In this document: in pieces, positions 46,800 through 59,156 of the stretch
Layout of the letters: each line of letters starts with the position of its first letter
How positions within the stretch are numbered: position 1 is the stretch's first letter
Origin: Meghimatium bilineatum
Lineage: Eukaryota > Mollusca > Gastropoda > Stylommatophora > Philomycidae
NCBI GenBank assembly: GCA_034231615.1
Contig: CM067316.1
Span: forward strand, 23,769,791 to 23,833,790
DNA length: 64,000 bases
Direction: 5' to 3'
Translations under genes and position numbers: made by a program
Notes under the pieces: model-generated
What the model saw: only the letters and a program-made list of their open reading frames with translations
Database searches by the model: none
What the model was told of the DNA's origin: nothing

Positions 46800-47030
46800 C
46801 GTAAAGAGCTGCATTACATTGCCGCAAGAGCAGGTAGATAGGCTGGAGATTATCCAGAATGAGGTAATGAAGACAATGCTATGATGCATTACATTTGTAT
46901 CCCTACCATGAGACTTCTTCTAGCCCTACCCAGCATCAAAGAAGACATCGAGTAACACAAGTGAAAGAATATTTTAAATTTCGTCAACAATAACTGCATT
47001 ATAGACCAACCTCTAAGCAATCAAAATAGG
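46800..47030 (+). pseudogene. I-clade LINE relic (RT thumb region)
   Basis: Plus-strand frames give QVDRLEIIQNEVMKTML, then MRLLLALPSIK and NFVNNNCIIDQPLSNQ. These parallel LDRIQNETMRIILGCTR and the following block in the copy at 48880-50460, and VKEYFKVVNNDHH in the copy at 30355-31985. Confidence 0.6.
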
Positions 47031-47079
47031 AAGTCGCCGTAAACGATGAAGGTCTTGGATGACAGAGAAGCCGAAAGCT

Positions 47080-47305
47080 AAGTCTCATGGGTATTAAAGA
47101 AAGCTCAGAAAAACCACCAAAAAATTTGGTGAAAAAAATTTGGAAAGTTTCCTCATCTTTGTATATTAAACTTTGATCATCGGCAAATAGTAGTTCGTTA
47201 ATTTCATTATTAAGTTCCTCGTCAGGTTTATTTGCAACGTTTTTTCTCTTTGTTGATGCGAGCTTATTTATTATTCTGTCCATGTATATGTTGAAAAGTA
47301 GAGTT
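47080..47305 (-). pseudogene. RTE reverse-transcriptase fragment
   Basis: Minus-strand reading gives LLFNIYMDRIINKLAS, then NEINELLFADDQSLIYKDEE. This is motif B to the catalytic FADD motif, like the copy at 62-1014. It is joined on its right to a SINE-C. Confidence 0.75.
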
Positions 47306-47505
47306 GTGGCGGCGAGGTACGAAGCGCCTGTGACGGTCAATGTGCTGGGTTCATACCCACCGCAGGCAATTGTACATGGGCACGTTCAGAAAGTAATGGC
47401 AAACAACTGAATGTATTTATACTGCTTAGAAAGTTACTACAACAACAAAAAAGTTGGATTCGTGGCTACGCCCTGAGTATGATATGCTACTAATTATGAG
47501 CATAG
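47306..47505 (+). mobile_element. SINE-C copy
   Basis: GCGCCTGTGACGGTCAATGT, GCTGGGTTCATACCCACCGC (B box), GTTCAGAAAGTAATGGCAAA, TGCTTAGAAAGTTACTAC and GGCTACGCCCTGAGTATGAT follow SINE-C order. The region 47506-48295 to its right shows only AT-rich sequence. Confidence 0.68.
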
Positions 47506-48299
47506 GCATATGCCTATAATAACAATAGTAATAATAATTGGAACATTATGTACATGATACTGCCTTGGAAACTTGTTTTGAATTTTTAGGCACCAAATTA
47601 TACTCATTTACCATTAACGATGACGATATTATCAGAGTGTTTCACTAGCATCTCAGCCACGGAAGCCTACACAAGCTATAGGCCTATTCTTAAGTAAGAT
47701 ATAATAATGTAAATGTATTTTATCACTGCTGTTTATTATCAGGTTGTACAAATTATTCACCAAGCACAGGTACATAGTTTTGCACAATATACACACAAAC
47801 TTCTTGTTATAAATATATTTGCTAAAATATTAACGCCATTTAATTTCTTACCGTGTATTATCTTTTGTGTGTGTGTGTAATTTACCAAGCCATTAACGCC
47901 TTTGCACTACGACTAAGAATAATGTCAAGGATAACTGAAGAATATGAATGTGTGAAAACAATACTATAATAGCATACTTAAACATGTTTTTTCAACCAAC
48001 AAGGCGTTATCACTGATTTATTTAGGACGAGTTTATCATTCTAACTGATTAATTTTCAATAAGTACGATTGTTAGTGACATCGTCGATAGTTATCGCACA
48101 GATTAAGTTTGGTGGGTGTGATGAATGATGTGCGAGTTTTATCTCCTCAAAATCTTTATACTCGCTGAATACGGGTTACGTGTGTAATATATTTTAGCCA
48201 CATTGAACACATTTTAAATCACACATATACACTTGTACAGTCTTTTCTTCTTTTATATGGTTTATTTAGCAGATTCACTTGTTTATGCAACGTTTGTTG

Positions 48300-48640
48300 T
48301 AGAATTAACAAGATACTACGAAGCTGCAAAAACGTTTCTTTTTATTTGTGTGTAGTTTGTGTTGAAGTCTGTCCCTTAGAAGTGTCTCCAATGTTTCAGA
48401 ATCTTTGCGTAATGCCGCCCTACAAGTACTTCTGCCTTCGGCCATGTCTTCCCAGCAGTTATTGTCAATAGAAATGTCTTTCGCTGATGCCTCGCGTATA
48501 TCTTTATATCTCATAATTGGTCTTTTCCCTTTCGAAAGTTAGCCAAACAATATCTGCGTTGGGATGCGGCTGTAGCTCATTTATTGCACGTGCCATCTTA
48601 GCCATCTAATGATGAGTAATTCCATTATTTATGGTAATTT
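48300..48640 (-). pseudogene. LINE C-terminal fragment (CR1/L2-like)
   Basis: Minus-strand reading gives FERGKRPIMRYKDIREASAK, then DNNCWEDMAEGRSTCRAALR. GxRPxxRYKDI...WEDxAxDR..WR is a common LINE C-terminal block. The frame ends CSFVVSC without damage in the last 70 codons. Confidence 0.65.
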
Positions 48641-48687
48641 TGCTCTCTCCTGTATCTATGTGTTTATGATTTTATTCTGCCAGTAGT

Positions 48688-48689
<2 letters not shown>

Positions 48690-48737
<48 letters not shown>

Positions 48738-48806
48738 TATATATATATACAAGAGAGTGAGAGAGAGAGAGAGTTTGTGTCTATAAGCCCTATATACATA
48801 GGCCTT

Positions 48807-48878
<72 letters not shown>
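48690..48878. repeat. (GT)n, (TA)n and (GA)n microsatellite cluster
   Basis: A GT run, a first TA run to about 48734, a GA run near 48755-48775, and a second TA run of about 36 units to 48878. The I-clade LINE starts right after it. Confidence 0.95.
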
Positions 48879-48879
<1 letters not shown>

Positions 48880-48881
<2 letters not shown>

Positions 48882-50460
48882 CAAGCTGTCAGATTTCAGG
48901 ACCGGGGAGAACTATGTCCTATGCTGATGACATCTTGGTATATAGGCAGATATAGAAAAGTGACCCCCAGGAATTTGCAGAGGAGGCTTGATCGTATAGG
49001 AGATTGGTGTAGTAATTCTGGAGATTTTTTTAATCCATCAAAGGCATCGATAACATGGTTTTCTCTAAGTAATCATATAGTAAACACGCCCACGCCAACG
49101 GTTACATTGAGATGAGATGTCCTCGAGAGAACCAACACAATGAAATACTTAGGGGTTATGTTGGACCGCAGTCTGAGTTTCAAAGATCATGTTGACCACA
49201 TCATTGTAAAGGCTTATAAAGGTCTTGCGACGATGAAGATTATGGCTGCTGCTCAATGTGAACAGAGGTTGCTATTTCTGCCGTATCATGGATTGGTTGT
49301 GGCGGTGGTAGAGTACGCACTAGCGATTCTAACACTGAGTCAGACTCAATGAGAAAGATTGGATAGAATCCAGAATGAGACTATGCGAATCATTTTGGGG
49401 TGTACGAGAGATACGTCGGCACGAGCTATGCGATACTTACTGGATTGCCCAACTGTAGAGCAAAGAATACAAATTTGCAGGTCGCGGGACTACCTACAAA
49501 TCACCGCTGATAAAGAACATCCACTACACCCTGAAATTCTCAAAGTGAAAGCAGTCGACTTAAGAGAGGAAAGTCGTGGATGGGGCGCGCAGAGGATTTT
49601 ATGCAGAGTGTGTGCAGATTAGAGGATGTGCTACCTGGAGTCTTGCGCCCTTAGATTGTCTGACAGTCTTCAAAATAATAATAACAATCAAATAGAGAAT
49701 GGTATCCGATAGTGGTGGAGTCTGAGGTACTCGCTCTAATCAGTGAAAATTCCAGGGAAGGTGATATGATTATATATACAGATGGGTCGGTTGAGAGACA
49801 CATCAGAAGTGCCTGGGCCTTCACGGCTCAAAGGTGGGGGGGGGGGGAACCATCTAAGAGGAAAGTTGTGCTTTCGCTCAGAGCACAAGCAGCATGACAA
49901 TGGAGGTTTTGGCAGTAACCAAAGCTTTGCAATGGGTCTGCTCGCAGACTATCTGCAAGCATGTCTGCATACTCAGTGACTCTATGAGCATGATTGTGAA
50001 AGTCCAGGCGGGATACATTCGGGAACAGTGGCTGGATGAAGTGAAGAATTCCTGTATGTGTAAAGTGACTTTCATTTTTGTGTCGGGACATGCGGGAATC
50101 CGGGGTAATGAGAGAGTAGATAGTTTGGCCGCACACTCTGCTACTACGGCTGTTGGTGGAGCGATGGATAGAGCAGACATTTTGAACGCCTTACGGGAAA
50201 ACGCACGAGCAAATGACTGTATAAGTGACGATGACTCTTGTTTCATTACTAGAATAAAGGAATTTGGTTTGAAATGTGGTGTCGCTAGAACGGAGCGGTT
50301 TCGTGGGCAAGAAAGAATGATAGTCAATAAACTGCATACTGGGACAGTCAGTCAACGTGTAATGGCGGCTACACTCAAGGAGAGATCTGAGCACCTATGG
50401 ACTTGTCCGGAGTGCAATGACGATGATCCAACGACTAACTAACCAAAAAAATGTATTTAA
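48880..50460 (+). pseudogene. I-clade LINE, 5'-truncated in RT, with RNase H
   Basis: Plus-strand order: [12 protein letters not shown] (catalytic RT motif), [76 protein letters not shown] (RNase H start), LAVTKALQWV, ILSDSMSMIVKVQAG, VSGHAGIRGNERVDSLAAH, and the end CNDDDPTTN. At least four frameshifts or stops occur (near 48954, 49351, 49620 and 49897). It ends at the same CTAACTAAC-type tail as 7625-8018. It is truncated at the TA microsatellite, probably the target. Confidence 0.88.
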
Positions 50461-50929
50461 AAACAAAATTATACAAACCAAAACGCACTAAATATACTAT
50501 ATAGAAGAATAGCAACAAAAGGCACCAAACTTGGTTTTTTTAATATCATTAAAAATATTTTCACTATTTTCAAAATTTTTGAACAATCAAATGTTCTGTC
50601 AAAAAGCATCAAAATGGCAACTATGAGTGGATGAATGGTTTAAACCAATGTAGGCGGTGCCGTTTCTCAATTTCCTTAACAAAATGGCGGAGAGTGAAAA
50701 GTTATTGACAGTCAAAAATGAAATAACAGTTTACTGTAAACTTTTACTGGAAGTCATAGCATCGATGGTTAAGAAGAACCAAGGTATCGTAATTATCAAT
50801 TGTTTTAGAATGCACATATAGTATAATATTTTCTTAGTATGCGTGCTATATCACTCATTGTGTTACTTTAACACAGTGGAGTGTAACAGAACACAGTACA
50901 CACTAGGCATTAGGACACAATTTTCATAA
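50460..50929. other. Interval without a recognised feature
   Basis: AT-rich sequence between the I-clade LINE and the outer limit of palindrome IR-D. No motif or repeat could be supported. Confidence 0.5.
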
Positions 50930-53284
50930 TGGGTGTACAGCATTTTAAATACCACAGTTAGATAGCCCTTGAAAATTGCAATCCAAGGATACCTCAGCCA
51001 AGTCTCTACGTCAATTCTGAAAAAAGTTACGAATTTTTTTCGAATTAATTTTCCCATCAAGATAATTACATGGAACATATAAGGAAATATGAAATGACAT
51101 TTGTCAAAAAGTTCCGGCCTTGCCTTCGAACCGAGCCACTAATTTATGAATATCAAAGTTATTTGCATTAAAAAATCTAACAAATTATACATTTTCTTGT
51201 TTGGAAAGACAAGACGCACCTGTTGATTACATTCTGCTAATTTTCCGACGCAGCCAGAGTTAATAAATAATTAACAATTGCGTCTAATTAGCATAATTGC
51301 AATTGAATGTATCATATACATTTTTCACATTTTTAAATTATTTAGGATAAAATATATAGCAAACTGTATGTTTTTGTGTTCGTGAAGACAAGACGCTCCT
51401 GTTGATTACATTCTGCTAAGTTTCTGATGCAGCCAGAGTTAATAAATAATTAATAATGGCGTCTAATTTGCATAATCACATTGTCATATTTAATATATAT
51501 TTATTAAATTTTTGAATTATTTAGGATAAAATATATTGCAAACTGTACATTTTTGTGTTTGTGAAGACAAGACGCACCTGTTGATTACATTATGCTAATT
51601 TTCTGATGCAGCCAGAAAGTATTAATAATTAAAAATGACATCTAATTAGCATCATTGAAATTGAATGTATCATATACATTTTTCACATTTTTTTAATTAT
51701 TTAGGTAAAAAATGTACACAGCGTATTTCCAACTTCTAGTTACGTAATTCGATGCACAAATGAATGAGAAAAATTAAACAGTTGTCTTTTATAAACAATA
51801 AAGTTGCGTCGCGTTGTCTAAAGACAATTGCTGTGGTCAGTGTTTCACGTGATGCAAAAAATGGATTATTGGACGCTACCAAAACAAGGGAAGTAATTTA
51901 AGCCACATTGACTTTCACGTCCCCTTACGATTTCCTAATGCTTACTTATATATTTCAATATTATATTTGAGACCAGAGTTTGTACTTTGTCAGTTTCTCT
52001 GTTGACGTAGTTTTATTAAAACAGGCCTAACTTTGCAAATTTGTAGATTAGTCATACGTCATAGTTCAATTAAAAAAAATAGAGTAGTGAAGTTTGTTAT
52101 TATTGTAAATTAAGCTGATAAATACTTTATTTATTAAGAGTTGTTGGAATAATGAAGAGTGACATCAAACTAGCAGTGGAGTGGGAGTGGCATCGTTAAT
52201 TTTTAACCCTTTTGAACCCCAGCAGATCAGGAAGAAAAACTCCAGACTTCGTGCAAGACGAGAATCAGTATAGTATAAGGTAACTGCGTGCCGTGAAGCA
52301 TAACAACAATTGTACTTACGTAAAACACCAGGTTTTGGTGCAACTAGGGATCAACTCTTCACTGTGACCATTTGGCTTTGCTCTAGTTTCGAAGTATTTA
52401 ATTAGGCATTAGGGAATCGTAAGGGAACGGTGAACGTGAATTTGGCTTAAATTACTTCCCTTGTTTGGGTAGTGTCAGCTGATTTATTTTGGCATCACGT
52501 GAAACACTGACCAAAGCAATTGTCATTTTGCTACTCCACGCTGCGTAATTGTCTATAGAAGTGAACTTTTTAAACTTTGGCGTCCATTTCTGCATTGGAT
52601 TCTGATAGATGCAGATTGAAAAGGTTTGTGTGAAATTTACAGCGAGGAATTCAACAAGCCAAGGTAAGTGTTTTTCACATTTACACACATTTATCAGATT
52701 AGTTTAAGTGTATATCATATGTGAAACCATGTCTAACATATTCAGCAACCTTTTCTTTCTTTATGTACGAAATTTTAACAATTTTGGAAGTAGCGAATAA
52801 TTTTTATCGAATTTTTAAAAATGTTGTGCAGATCGATCACGCATTCCATAGCCGCCATATTGCTTAGCGCTATTCTTTCCTGCCGCATCGATAATTCTGA
52901 ATTGTCTCTTATTTAAAGAAATTGATGTTTAACAACTACAATTCTTGCCTCTTTTAATTTCAACTCATTTTTAAATGATACTAGTAAAAAATCTAAGATT
53001 TGTATGTAAGATAATTCTAATTATTGGTACAAGACCATGCCAGGTGCGTGTGCTATCCTGCGTACGTCGCCATGACGACTGAAGTGTTTTCTTAGTCAAA
53101 TCATCATGTTTTATATGGATAATTATACAAGAAACATATTTTATATTAAATATATATTGTTTATGAAGTCCAATTACTTATAATTCTCTCAGGAATATTT
53201 AGTAAAGTTCGTTTTTATTTGAGAGATGCTTTCTCCTTTCATTAGGCTTAGGCCTAATAATAAATCATCAATGAAGAGAACGTC

Positions 53285-53462
53285 ATCTGCAGGATATTCC
53301 AAACTTTCTCACTCTTTTTGATATCTTTGTCTGTTGTTTATTAGCACATTTGCTCAATTTTTCTAAATAAATATCTGCAGGATATTCCAAACTTTCTCAC
53401 TCTTTTTGATATCTATTTCTGTTGTTGATTAGCACATTTGCTCAATTTTTCTACATAAATTT
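53285..53462. repeat. Tandem duplication of about 85 bp
   Basis: ATCTGCAGGATATTCCAAAC through GCTCAATTTTTCTA occurs twice in tandem with few changes. The minus strand of the first unit could be read as YPADDVLFIDD, resembling an RT catalytic motif, but the context is too short to claim. Confidence 0.85.
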
Positions 53463-53939
53463 CTACAATTATCTGCAGAACATACATGTATAAAGTATTT
53501 AATTATATAGGGCTAATTAAATATCACTAAAATAGGAAAAAGCTTATTTCATAAGGATGTCAAACCATTCTGAAAATTTGATGCACATACATACCTATTA
53601 TTTCACCTATACCTTTGACAAAGAATTGTTTTTGTACCTGTGATACCAAATGCCAATAATAATCAAATATTATATTTAAGATACAAAGAGGGCTGAGATG
53701 ACAGATTGCCAGCCATATGCGTGATGCCATAAAGGGTAGCAAAACAGAGATTTTAATTTTCCTAATTAGACGCCATTATTAATTGGCCCTGGTTGCATCG
53801 GATAATTAACACAATGTAATCAACAGATGGCGTCTTGTCTTCACGAACACAGAAATGTACAGTGGTTTGCCATATATGTTATCCTAAATAATTAAAAAAT
53901 GTATTAAATATATATCTATATATATATATATAAATATTA

Positions 53940-54515
53940 GAAAAAGTATCTATATTTGCTTCATAGACTACAGTTCAACAGAAATAAGATGCAGAATAGG
54001 ACAGGCAAAAACAACATTCAGAAAAATGAAAAATATACTGTGTAATATGACCTTGTCATTAGAGGTGAGAAAGAGAGTTCTGCAGTGCTATATAACCCCT
54101 ATACTAACATATGGGTGCGAGTCTTGGACAATAAACAAACTGGAAAGTGGGAGATTGGAGGCAACGGAGATGTGGTTCTACAGAAGAATGCTGAGAATAC
54201 CATGGACTGCCAGAAAAACTAATGTAGAGGTGTTAAAAGAGTTAAATGCGAAACGGACCTTAATCAACAATATAAGAAAAAGGCAATCTTCTTTTTTTGG
54301 CCACTTCATGAGACAGGCAGGTTTAGAGAACATAATTACAACAGGCAAGATTGAAGGCACTAGAGACAGAGGGCGACAACGTGAGAAAATATTAGACAGT
54401 TTGACAACCTGGCACGGCAAAGAAACAACAACGACTTTGATACATAATACTGTGGACAGAGAGCTGTGGAGAGCCATGACCGCCTACGCCACCCGGCATG
54501 GCACCTGATGATGAT
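53940..54515 (+). pseudogene. RTE/BovB-like C-terminal fragment, copy 1 of a head-to-tail pair
   Basis: Plus-strand frame gives YSSTEIRCRIGQAKTTFRKM, ITPILTYGCESWTINKLESG, MWFYRRMLRIPWTARKTNVE, FFGHFMRQAGLENIITTGKI and LWRAMTAYATRHGT plus a stop, then TGATGATGATGA. The main frame 54026-54508 is intact for 160 codons. The RIPWTARKTN block is strikingly BovB-like. Confidence 0.88.
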
Positions 54516-54517
54516 GA

Positions 54518-55582
54518 GACTACAGCAAGGCCTTTGACAGAGTCCAACATGAAAAATTAATCAAATGTCTTCAAGAAATAGGCATAGATGGAAAAGACAT
54601 CAGGCTGATTAGAAATATATATTGGGAACAAACTGCATCAATAAGGTGTGAAAACAGCTACTCTCCATACATAGAAATAAGAAGAGGGGTAAGACAAGGA
54701 TGCATTTTATCACCAAGCCTATTTAATATCTACACAGAGAATATCTTTAAAAATATAGAAGAAATACCAGGACTTAAGATCAATGGGAAAATAATAAACA
54801 ACATTAGATATGCAGATGACACTGTTCATTTAGCAGAAAGTGAACATGAACTACAAAGGCTAATAGATCAAGTCAATAAATCAAGTAATGAATATGGACT
54901 GGATATAAACATTCAAAAAACAAAAACCATGCTAATCAGCAAAGACACAGAAGAACAGGAGGTAAACATAAACATACAGGGAGAGAAACTACAACAAGTA
55001 AAACAGTATCAATATCTTGGACACATAGTCACAAATGATGGCAGATGTGAAACAGAAGTAAAAAGGAGAATAGGAATGGCTAAAAGTACCTTCAATGACA
55101 TGAGGAAATTATTAATATCTAAACAAATTACAAACAAGTTAAAAATGAGAATTATAAAATGCTACATCAATTCCATATTAATGTATGGCTCAGAAACATG
55201 GACACTAAATAAACAATTAGAAGACAATATTGATGCCTTTGAGATGTGGGTATATAGAAGAATAGGGAGAACATCATGGAAAGAGAATAAAACAAATAAA
55301 GAGGTGCTAAAGACACTTAATATGAAGAAAGAACTACTAAGAGAAATAAAGATCAGGCAAATAAAATACTTTGGACACATTAAAAGACATGACACCCTAT
55401 TGAAGACCTTACTTGAGGGTAAAGTCAAAGGGAAGCGAGCAAGAGGTAGGCAGAGATACAAGTGGGAGAGTAACATTACACGATGGACAGGTTACAGTCT
55501 AGCAGAGTGCACCACCAAGACGAGAGACAGGAGATGTTGGAGATACGTTGCAGCCAACCTTCGTTGCGGAGACGGCACTTGA
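54518..55582 (+). pseudogene. RTE reverse transcriptase, copy 2 of the pair, open for 354 codons
   Basis: The frame is open from GACTACAGC at 54518 to the stop at 55580-55582, well upstream of the first ATG at 54929. It begins exactly in RT motif A (DYSKAFDRVQHEKL). It continues with RRGVRQGCILSPSLFNIYTE, the catalytic IRYADDTVHLAE, YQYLGHIVTNDG, YGSETWTL, MWVYRRIGRTSWKENKTNKE and GHIKRHDTLLKTLLEGKVKG, ending RCGDGT. It is followed by TGATGATGATGATG. It lacks endonuclease and the RT fingers, so it is inactive, but it has no internal stop. Confidence 0.9.
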
Positions 55583-56149
55583 TGATGATGATGAATAAAT
55601 ATATATTAAATATTACATTGTAATTATGCTAATTAGATGCCATTATTAATTGGCTCTGGTTGCATCAGAAAATAAGCAGAATGTAATCAACAGGTGCATC
55701 TTGTCTTCCCGAACAAGAAAATGTATAATTTGTTAGATTTTTTATCCTAAATAATTAATAAATGTGAAAAATGGATATTAAACATGCAATTGCAATTACG
55801 CTAATTAGACGCCATTGTTAATTATTTATTAACTCTGGCTGCGTTGGAAAATTAGCAGAATGTAATCAACAGGTGCGTCTTGTCTTTCCAAACAAGAAAA
55901 TGTATAATTTGTTATATTTTTTAATGCATATAACATTAATATTCATAAATTAGTGGCTCGGTTCTAAGGCAAGGCCGCAACTTTTTGACAACTGTCATTT
56001 CATATTTCCTTATATGTTCCATATAATTATCATGATGCAAAAATTAATTAAAAAATAATTTGTAACTTTTTTTCAGAATTGAAGTAGAGACTTGGTTGAG
56101 GTATCGTTGGATTGCAATTTTCAAAGGCTATCTAACTGTGGTATTTTCT

Positions 56150-56257
56150 TTCTTCTTCTGCGTTCATTCTCAAACTCCTGCAGATTCGCAGGATGTAGTC
56201 CGGAGAACGGAATGCGCTGTGTCATGGTTTACAGCATTGCTGCGATATCTGTGAAGA
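56150..56257 (-). mobile_element. SINE-A copy, 3' half
   Basis: CTTCTTCTGCGTTCATTCTC, AACTCCTGCAGATTCGCAGG, ATGTAGTCCGGAGAACGGAA, TGCGCTGTGTCATGGTTTAC and TGCTGCGATATCTGTG match the reversed SINE-A. It sits between the outer end of IR-D and MITE IR-E. Confidence 0.82.
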
Positions 56258-56269
56258 GTTGATCCGTAG

Positions 56270-56562
56270 TTTTACCCAGGTTTTTTATAAGTTTCACTCA
56301 GACACGACAGACTATAACTAAAACTATTTCCGTTGGATATATTTGTGTATTTTGATAATTTCCATTCATTGTTTTTTGATGTTTTGTCTGATAGTGTATC
56401 TTGATAAAGACCTTTTGATTGAAATTTTGAATATGTTTTGTGTATTATAATTTGTATGTTTTCTTGTGTGCACATCATTACCCACTAGTTTTAGTTATAG
56501 TCCGTTGTGTCTGAGTGAAACTATTATAAAAACCTATGTTTTACGTAAGTACAATTGCTTAG
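56270..56562. mobile_element. Foldback MITE IR-E
   Basis: The left arm AGGTTTTTTATAAGTTTCAC then TCAGACACGACAGACTATAA pairs with the right arm TTATAGTCCGTTGTGTCTGA and GTGAAACTATTATAAAAACC, ending TTACGTAAGTACAATTG. The loop is about 160 bp. It is the same family as IR-F. Confidence 0.82.
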
Positions 56563-57975
56563 TGCAAGAGGAATAACTTCACAAAAATAAGAGGTGATTG
56601 TGCAAGAAAATTAATAAAAAATACAATTTGCAATCAATTTTTATGATTCAAAGTCCAATTGAATGGAAGAGGTGCTGATCTGTATAGTGTACATATCTTT
56701 GAATGTCATGTAACACAAGTTTACATGTCATCTTACATGCGACAGGAACAAACATGAGAACCAGTTTTTTTGTCTGCTTCATTTACTTGTGTAAAAATAT
56801 TTACTGATAAATGTTCAAATGAAAAGCAGTACACCAGAAGACAACATCATTCTGTAACTTAACTACTCCAAACCTATGGGCCTAGTTCACATAAAGATAT
56901 CCCTATATATCTAGTCAAACAAGTTTCCAAAAAAGGATCTCGTTTTCCAGAAAATTTTGATGCCCACGTACACACACATTGGTTTGTTTTGAGTCTGTTT
57001 CAGAGATTGACTCATGTAGAAATAGTGAAAGATAGACGTAGTCATAATCAGAATAATCTGGGTGAGGAGTTTGCAGGACCATATTTCTCGTGAAATTGAT
57101 CAATACTGACATAGATCAGCTGTGTTGATTATTCTCAATCATTACTAAGTCTATGGTGTGCGGGGCAGACGGTGAACACTACATCACCCATTGATGATCG
57201 TTGTTACTTTCACTACTAAATACTGAACTAATTACCCTTCAACGTCTGATTCATTAAGGTTCTTGAAGATTTCATTAAAAATATTGCCTATCAACATCTG
57301 AATCATAAGTTGGTCCATTCTTACCAAGTTTTGATGAAATTTGAAGGTCATATTCGATAACTCACAGCTCCTAAACGACAGCTGTTAGAAACGTGCAGAG
57401 AAATACACTTGAAGCTGTTAATCACGTCAGTGCTAAATTTAGCATGTCTATTTGCAAAGCAACCGTGATGGATGGTAATGTAGTACCCTATGTGCACGCT
57501 GGGCGGATGTGGCGAGTACTGAGCGTAAATAATGCAAGCTGTTCGAGCAGGTATGGAGGGGAAAGGGTTTTAAAGTAGGGACGAGTGACCTTAGTAGTAG
57601 GTAGGTAACTCTCCCCCATTTTTTCCCACCGGAAGCACATATTTATGGTCCTGTATAAAATAATGACTAGTTTTAACAAAAAAAACATACCTAATATAAT
57701 CTTGTATTGCAGCTCCAGACCTCTGCTCTTCTTTTCTTCGAAAATGTTCCGTACCCACACAAACGTTAACATAGTACGATTAAATAATGAAAGGCTTCTA
57801 ATCTAGTGTATTTCATTCATTTGGTGTTATCCTTGAATCCGTTCATAGTAAACCTAGATATTATCCAGACACATTGGCTTATTGAGTAACACACTATTTG
57901 TCACTAAATAACACAATTTCCTACACCAGAAAAAAATAACCCAATGTTGTCATGATGATGTCACATTGTAAACAG
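56563..57975. other. Interval without a recognised feature
   Basis: Short frames are present (for example 57393-57578) but without splice-site or family support. It probably lies 5' of, or in an intron of, the plus-strand gene. Confidence 0.45.
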
Positions 57976-58081
57976 ATTGTGAAATTCCATTCTGAGAATT
58001 ACAGGTCATCACAAATGATTTATAAGCGCATGATTGGTCAGAAGCCAGCATTTGACAGAACATTCAATCCTTATTTAAAAG
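57976..58081 (+). CDS. Tentative exon of the plus-strand host gene
   Basis: The frame from an ATG triplet at 57952 through MIYKRMIGQKPAFDRTFNPY ends at AAAAG|GTAAAT (58081), phase 1. That is exactly the phase needed by the next exon (AT GAC TGT). The acceptor choice GTAAACAG at 57968-57975 has a poor pyrimidine tract; alternatively translation starts at 57952. Function is not recognised. Confidence 0.4.
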
Positions 58082-58666
58082 GTAAATGGTCAGAACTTCA
58101 GCAGACAATGAACATTGCCACTGTTAATGTAATCTAACAGGAGAAATCCAAAGTTCTCAACATAGCTAACACCGAATTGTTGAGCGTCAATGGAAGATAG
58201 CTTTCAAAACCTTAATTAACCTGTAAATATCTTTCTGAATGTTTATAGTAATTAACAACTTGTTTGAGCTATATAGGTTGTTTAATCATGAGAAGTAGTG
58301 CTGAGCATTTTGGTGTCTATTGACACTACACTACCGATTATTAGTGCCATCAAATTATTCATACAAGAAGTAGTTAGGACTACCGGTACTTAACAACTGG
58401 TTACAGATTTATGATATGCCTAGTTAATTTGTGCAATACAGTAGCATTGCCCATGTTGTGAGTGTACACAGTTATACTATAAAATATTGAACCCTAATAA
58501 TTACCTCTTACAACTTGCATAACAGGTGACAGTTTTACTATTTTTTGCTCCCCTTTTAGATCTTGACAACAAAAGCATCCTCTTTAACTATAAACAAATT
58601 AAACGTGCTACCTCAGTTTGGTTCATGTTCAATGTCTCTTATAAATATATTTTTGTCTAATTCCAG

Positions 58667-58800
58667 ATGACTGTGAGAAAGAAATTATTTTAGCAGTGTA
58701 TCAGAAGAAGTGCATGCAAATTTATGAAGATATTGATGATCAGAACTCAGTATTGATGTCTGGAACAGCTTTGTGTAAATGTTTACAGACAATTGCTCAG
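58667..58800 (+). CDS. Exon of an unidentified plus-strand host gene
   Basis: An exon of 134 bp. The acceptor reads TTTTTGTCTAATTCCAG and the donor GCTCAG|GTAGGT. Entry needs one base from upstream; exit phase is 0. It encodes DCEKEIILAVYQKKCMQIYE, then VLMSGTALCKCLQTIAQ. The composition looks helical and cysteine-containing, unlike the surrounding transposons. I do not recognise the family. Confidence 0.7.
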
Positions 58801-59156
58801 GTAGGTTTTGTTAGTTTAAACAAACTATTTTATCCAACTAACTGGGTTATTAGTTGTTCTTAATAGAATCAAATTCACATCATTTCTAGTGGACTGATTG
58901 TTCTGCCAATGATTGCCATTACTCACTGCCTATGCACACTTTTCATCCTGAGAGCTACAATATTGTAGTGGCTTAATCATCAGCCACTGAACATGTAACA
59001 TGGGTGCAAGTTTAGTTGTCACATGTGGTTTGTTCTATGTTGGTCTGGAAAAATCAATTTCTTTTTAGTAATGCTTCATTACCACATGGTGATTAAAATA
59101 TATTTCAAAATCACATTTATCCACAGCTGAATAATACACTGAATGCATGGTAACAT

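Larger units (their letters stand above)
50930..56150. mobile_element. Large imperfect palindrome IR-D
   Basis: The left outer block 50940-51180 (TACCACAGTTAGATAGCC, AGGCAAGGC complement, GAGCCACTAATTTATGAATA) is the reverse complement of 55930-56150. Left subrepeats 51190-51720 contain CACCTGTTGATTACATTCTG three times and match reversed copies at 53750-53900 and 55600-55930. The inner block 51800-51945 (GTTTCACGTGATGC, ACAAGGGAAGTAATTTAAGC) matches 52390-52540 reversed. Tandem RTE copies (53940-55590) and about 1.2 kb of other sequence interrupt the right arm. No transposase is recognisable. Confidence 0.85.

Noticed and set aside
52452..52688. 78-codon ORF or 5' exon with a GTAAGT near 52663
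   Set aside because: The region is part of the right arm of IR-D and has no protein similarity; the splice-like site may be chance.
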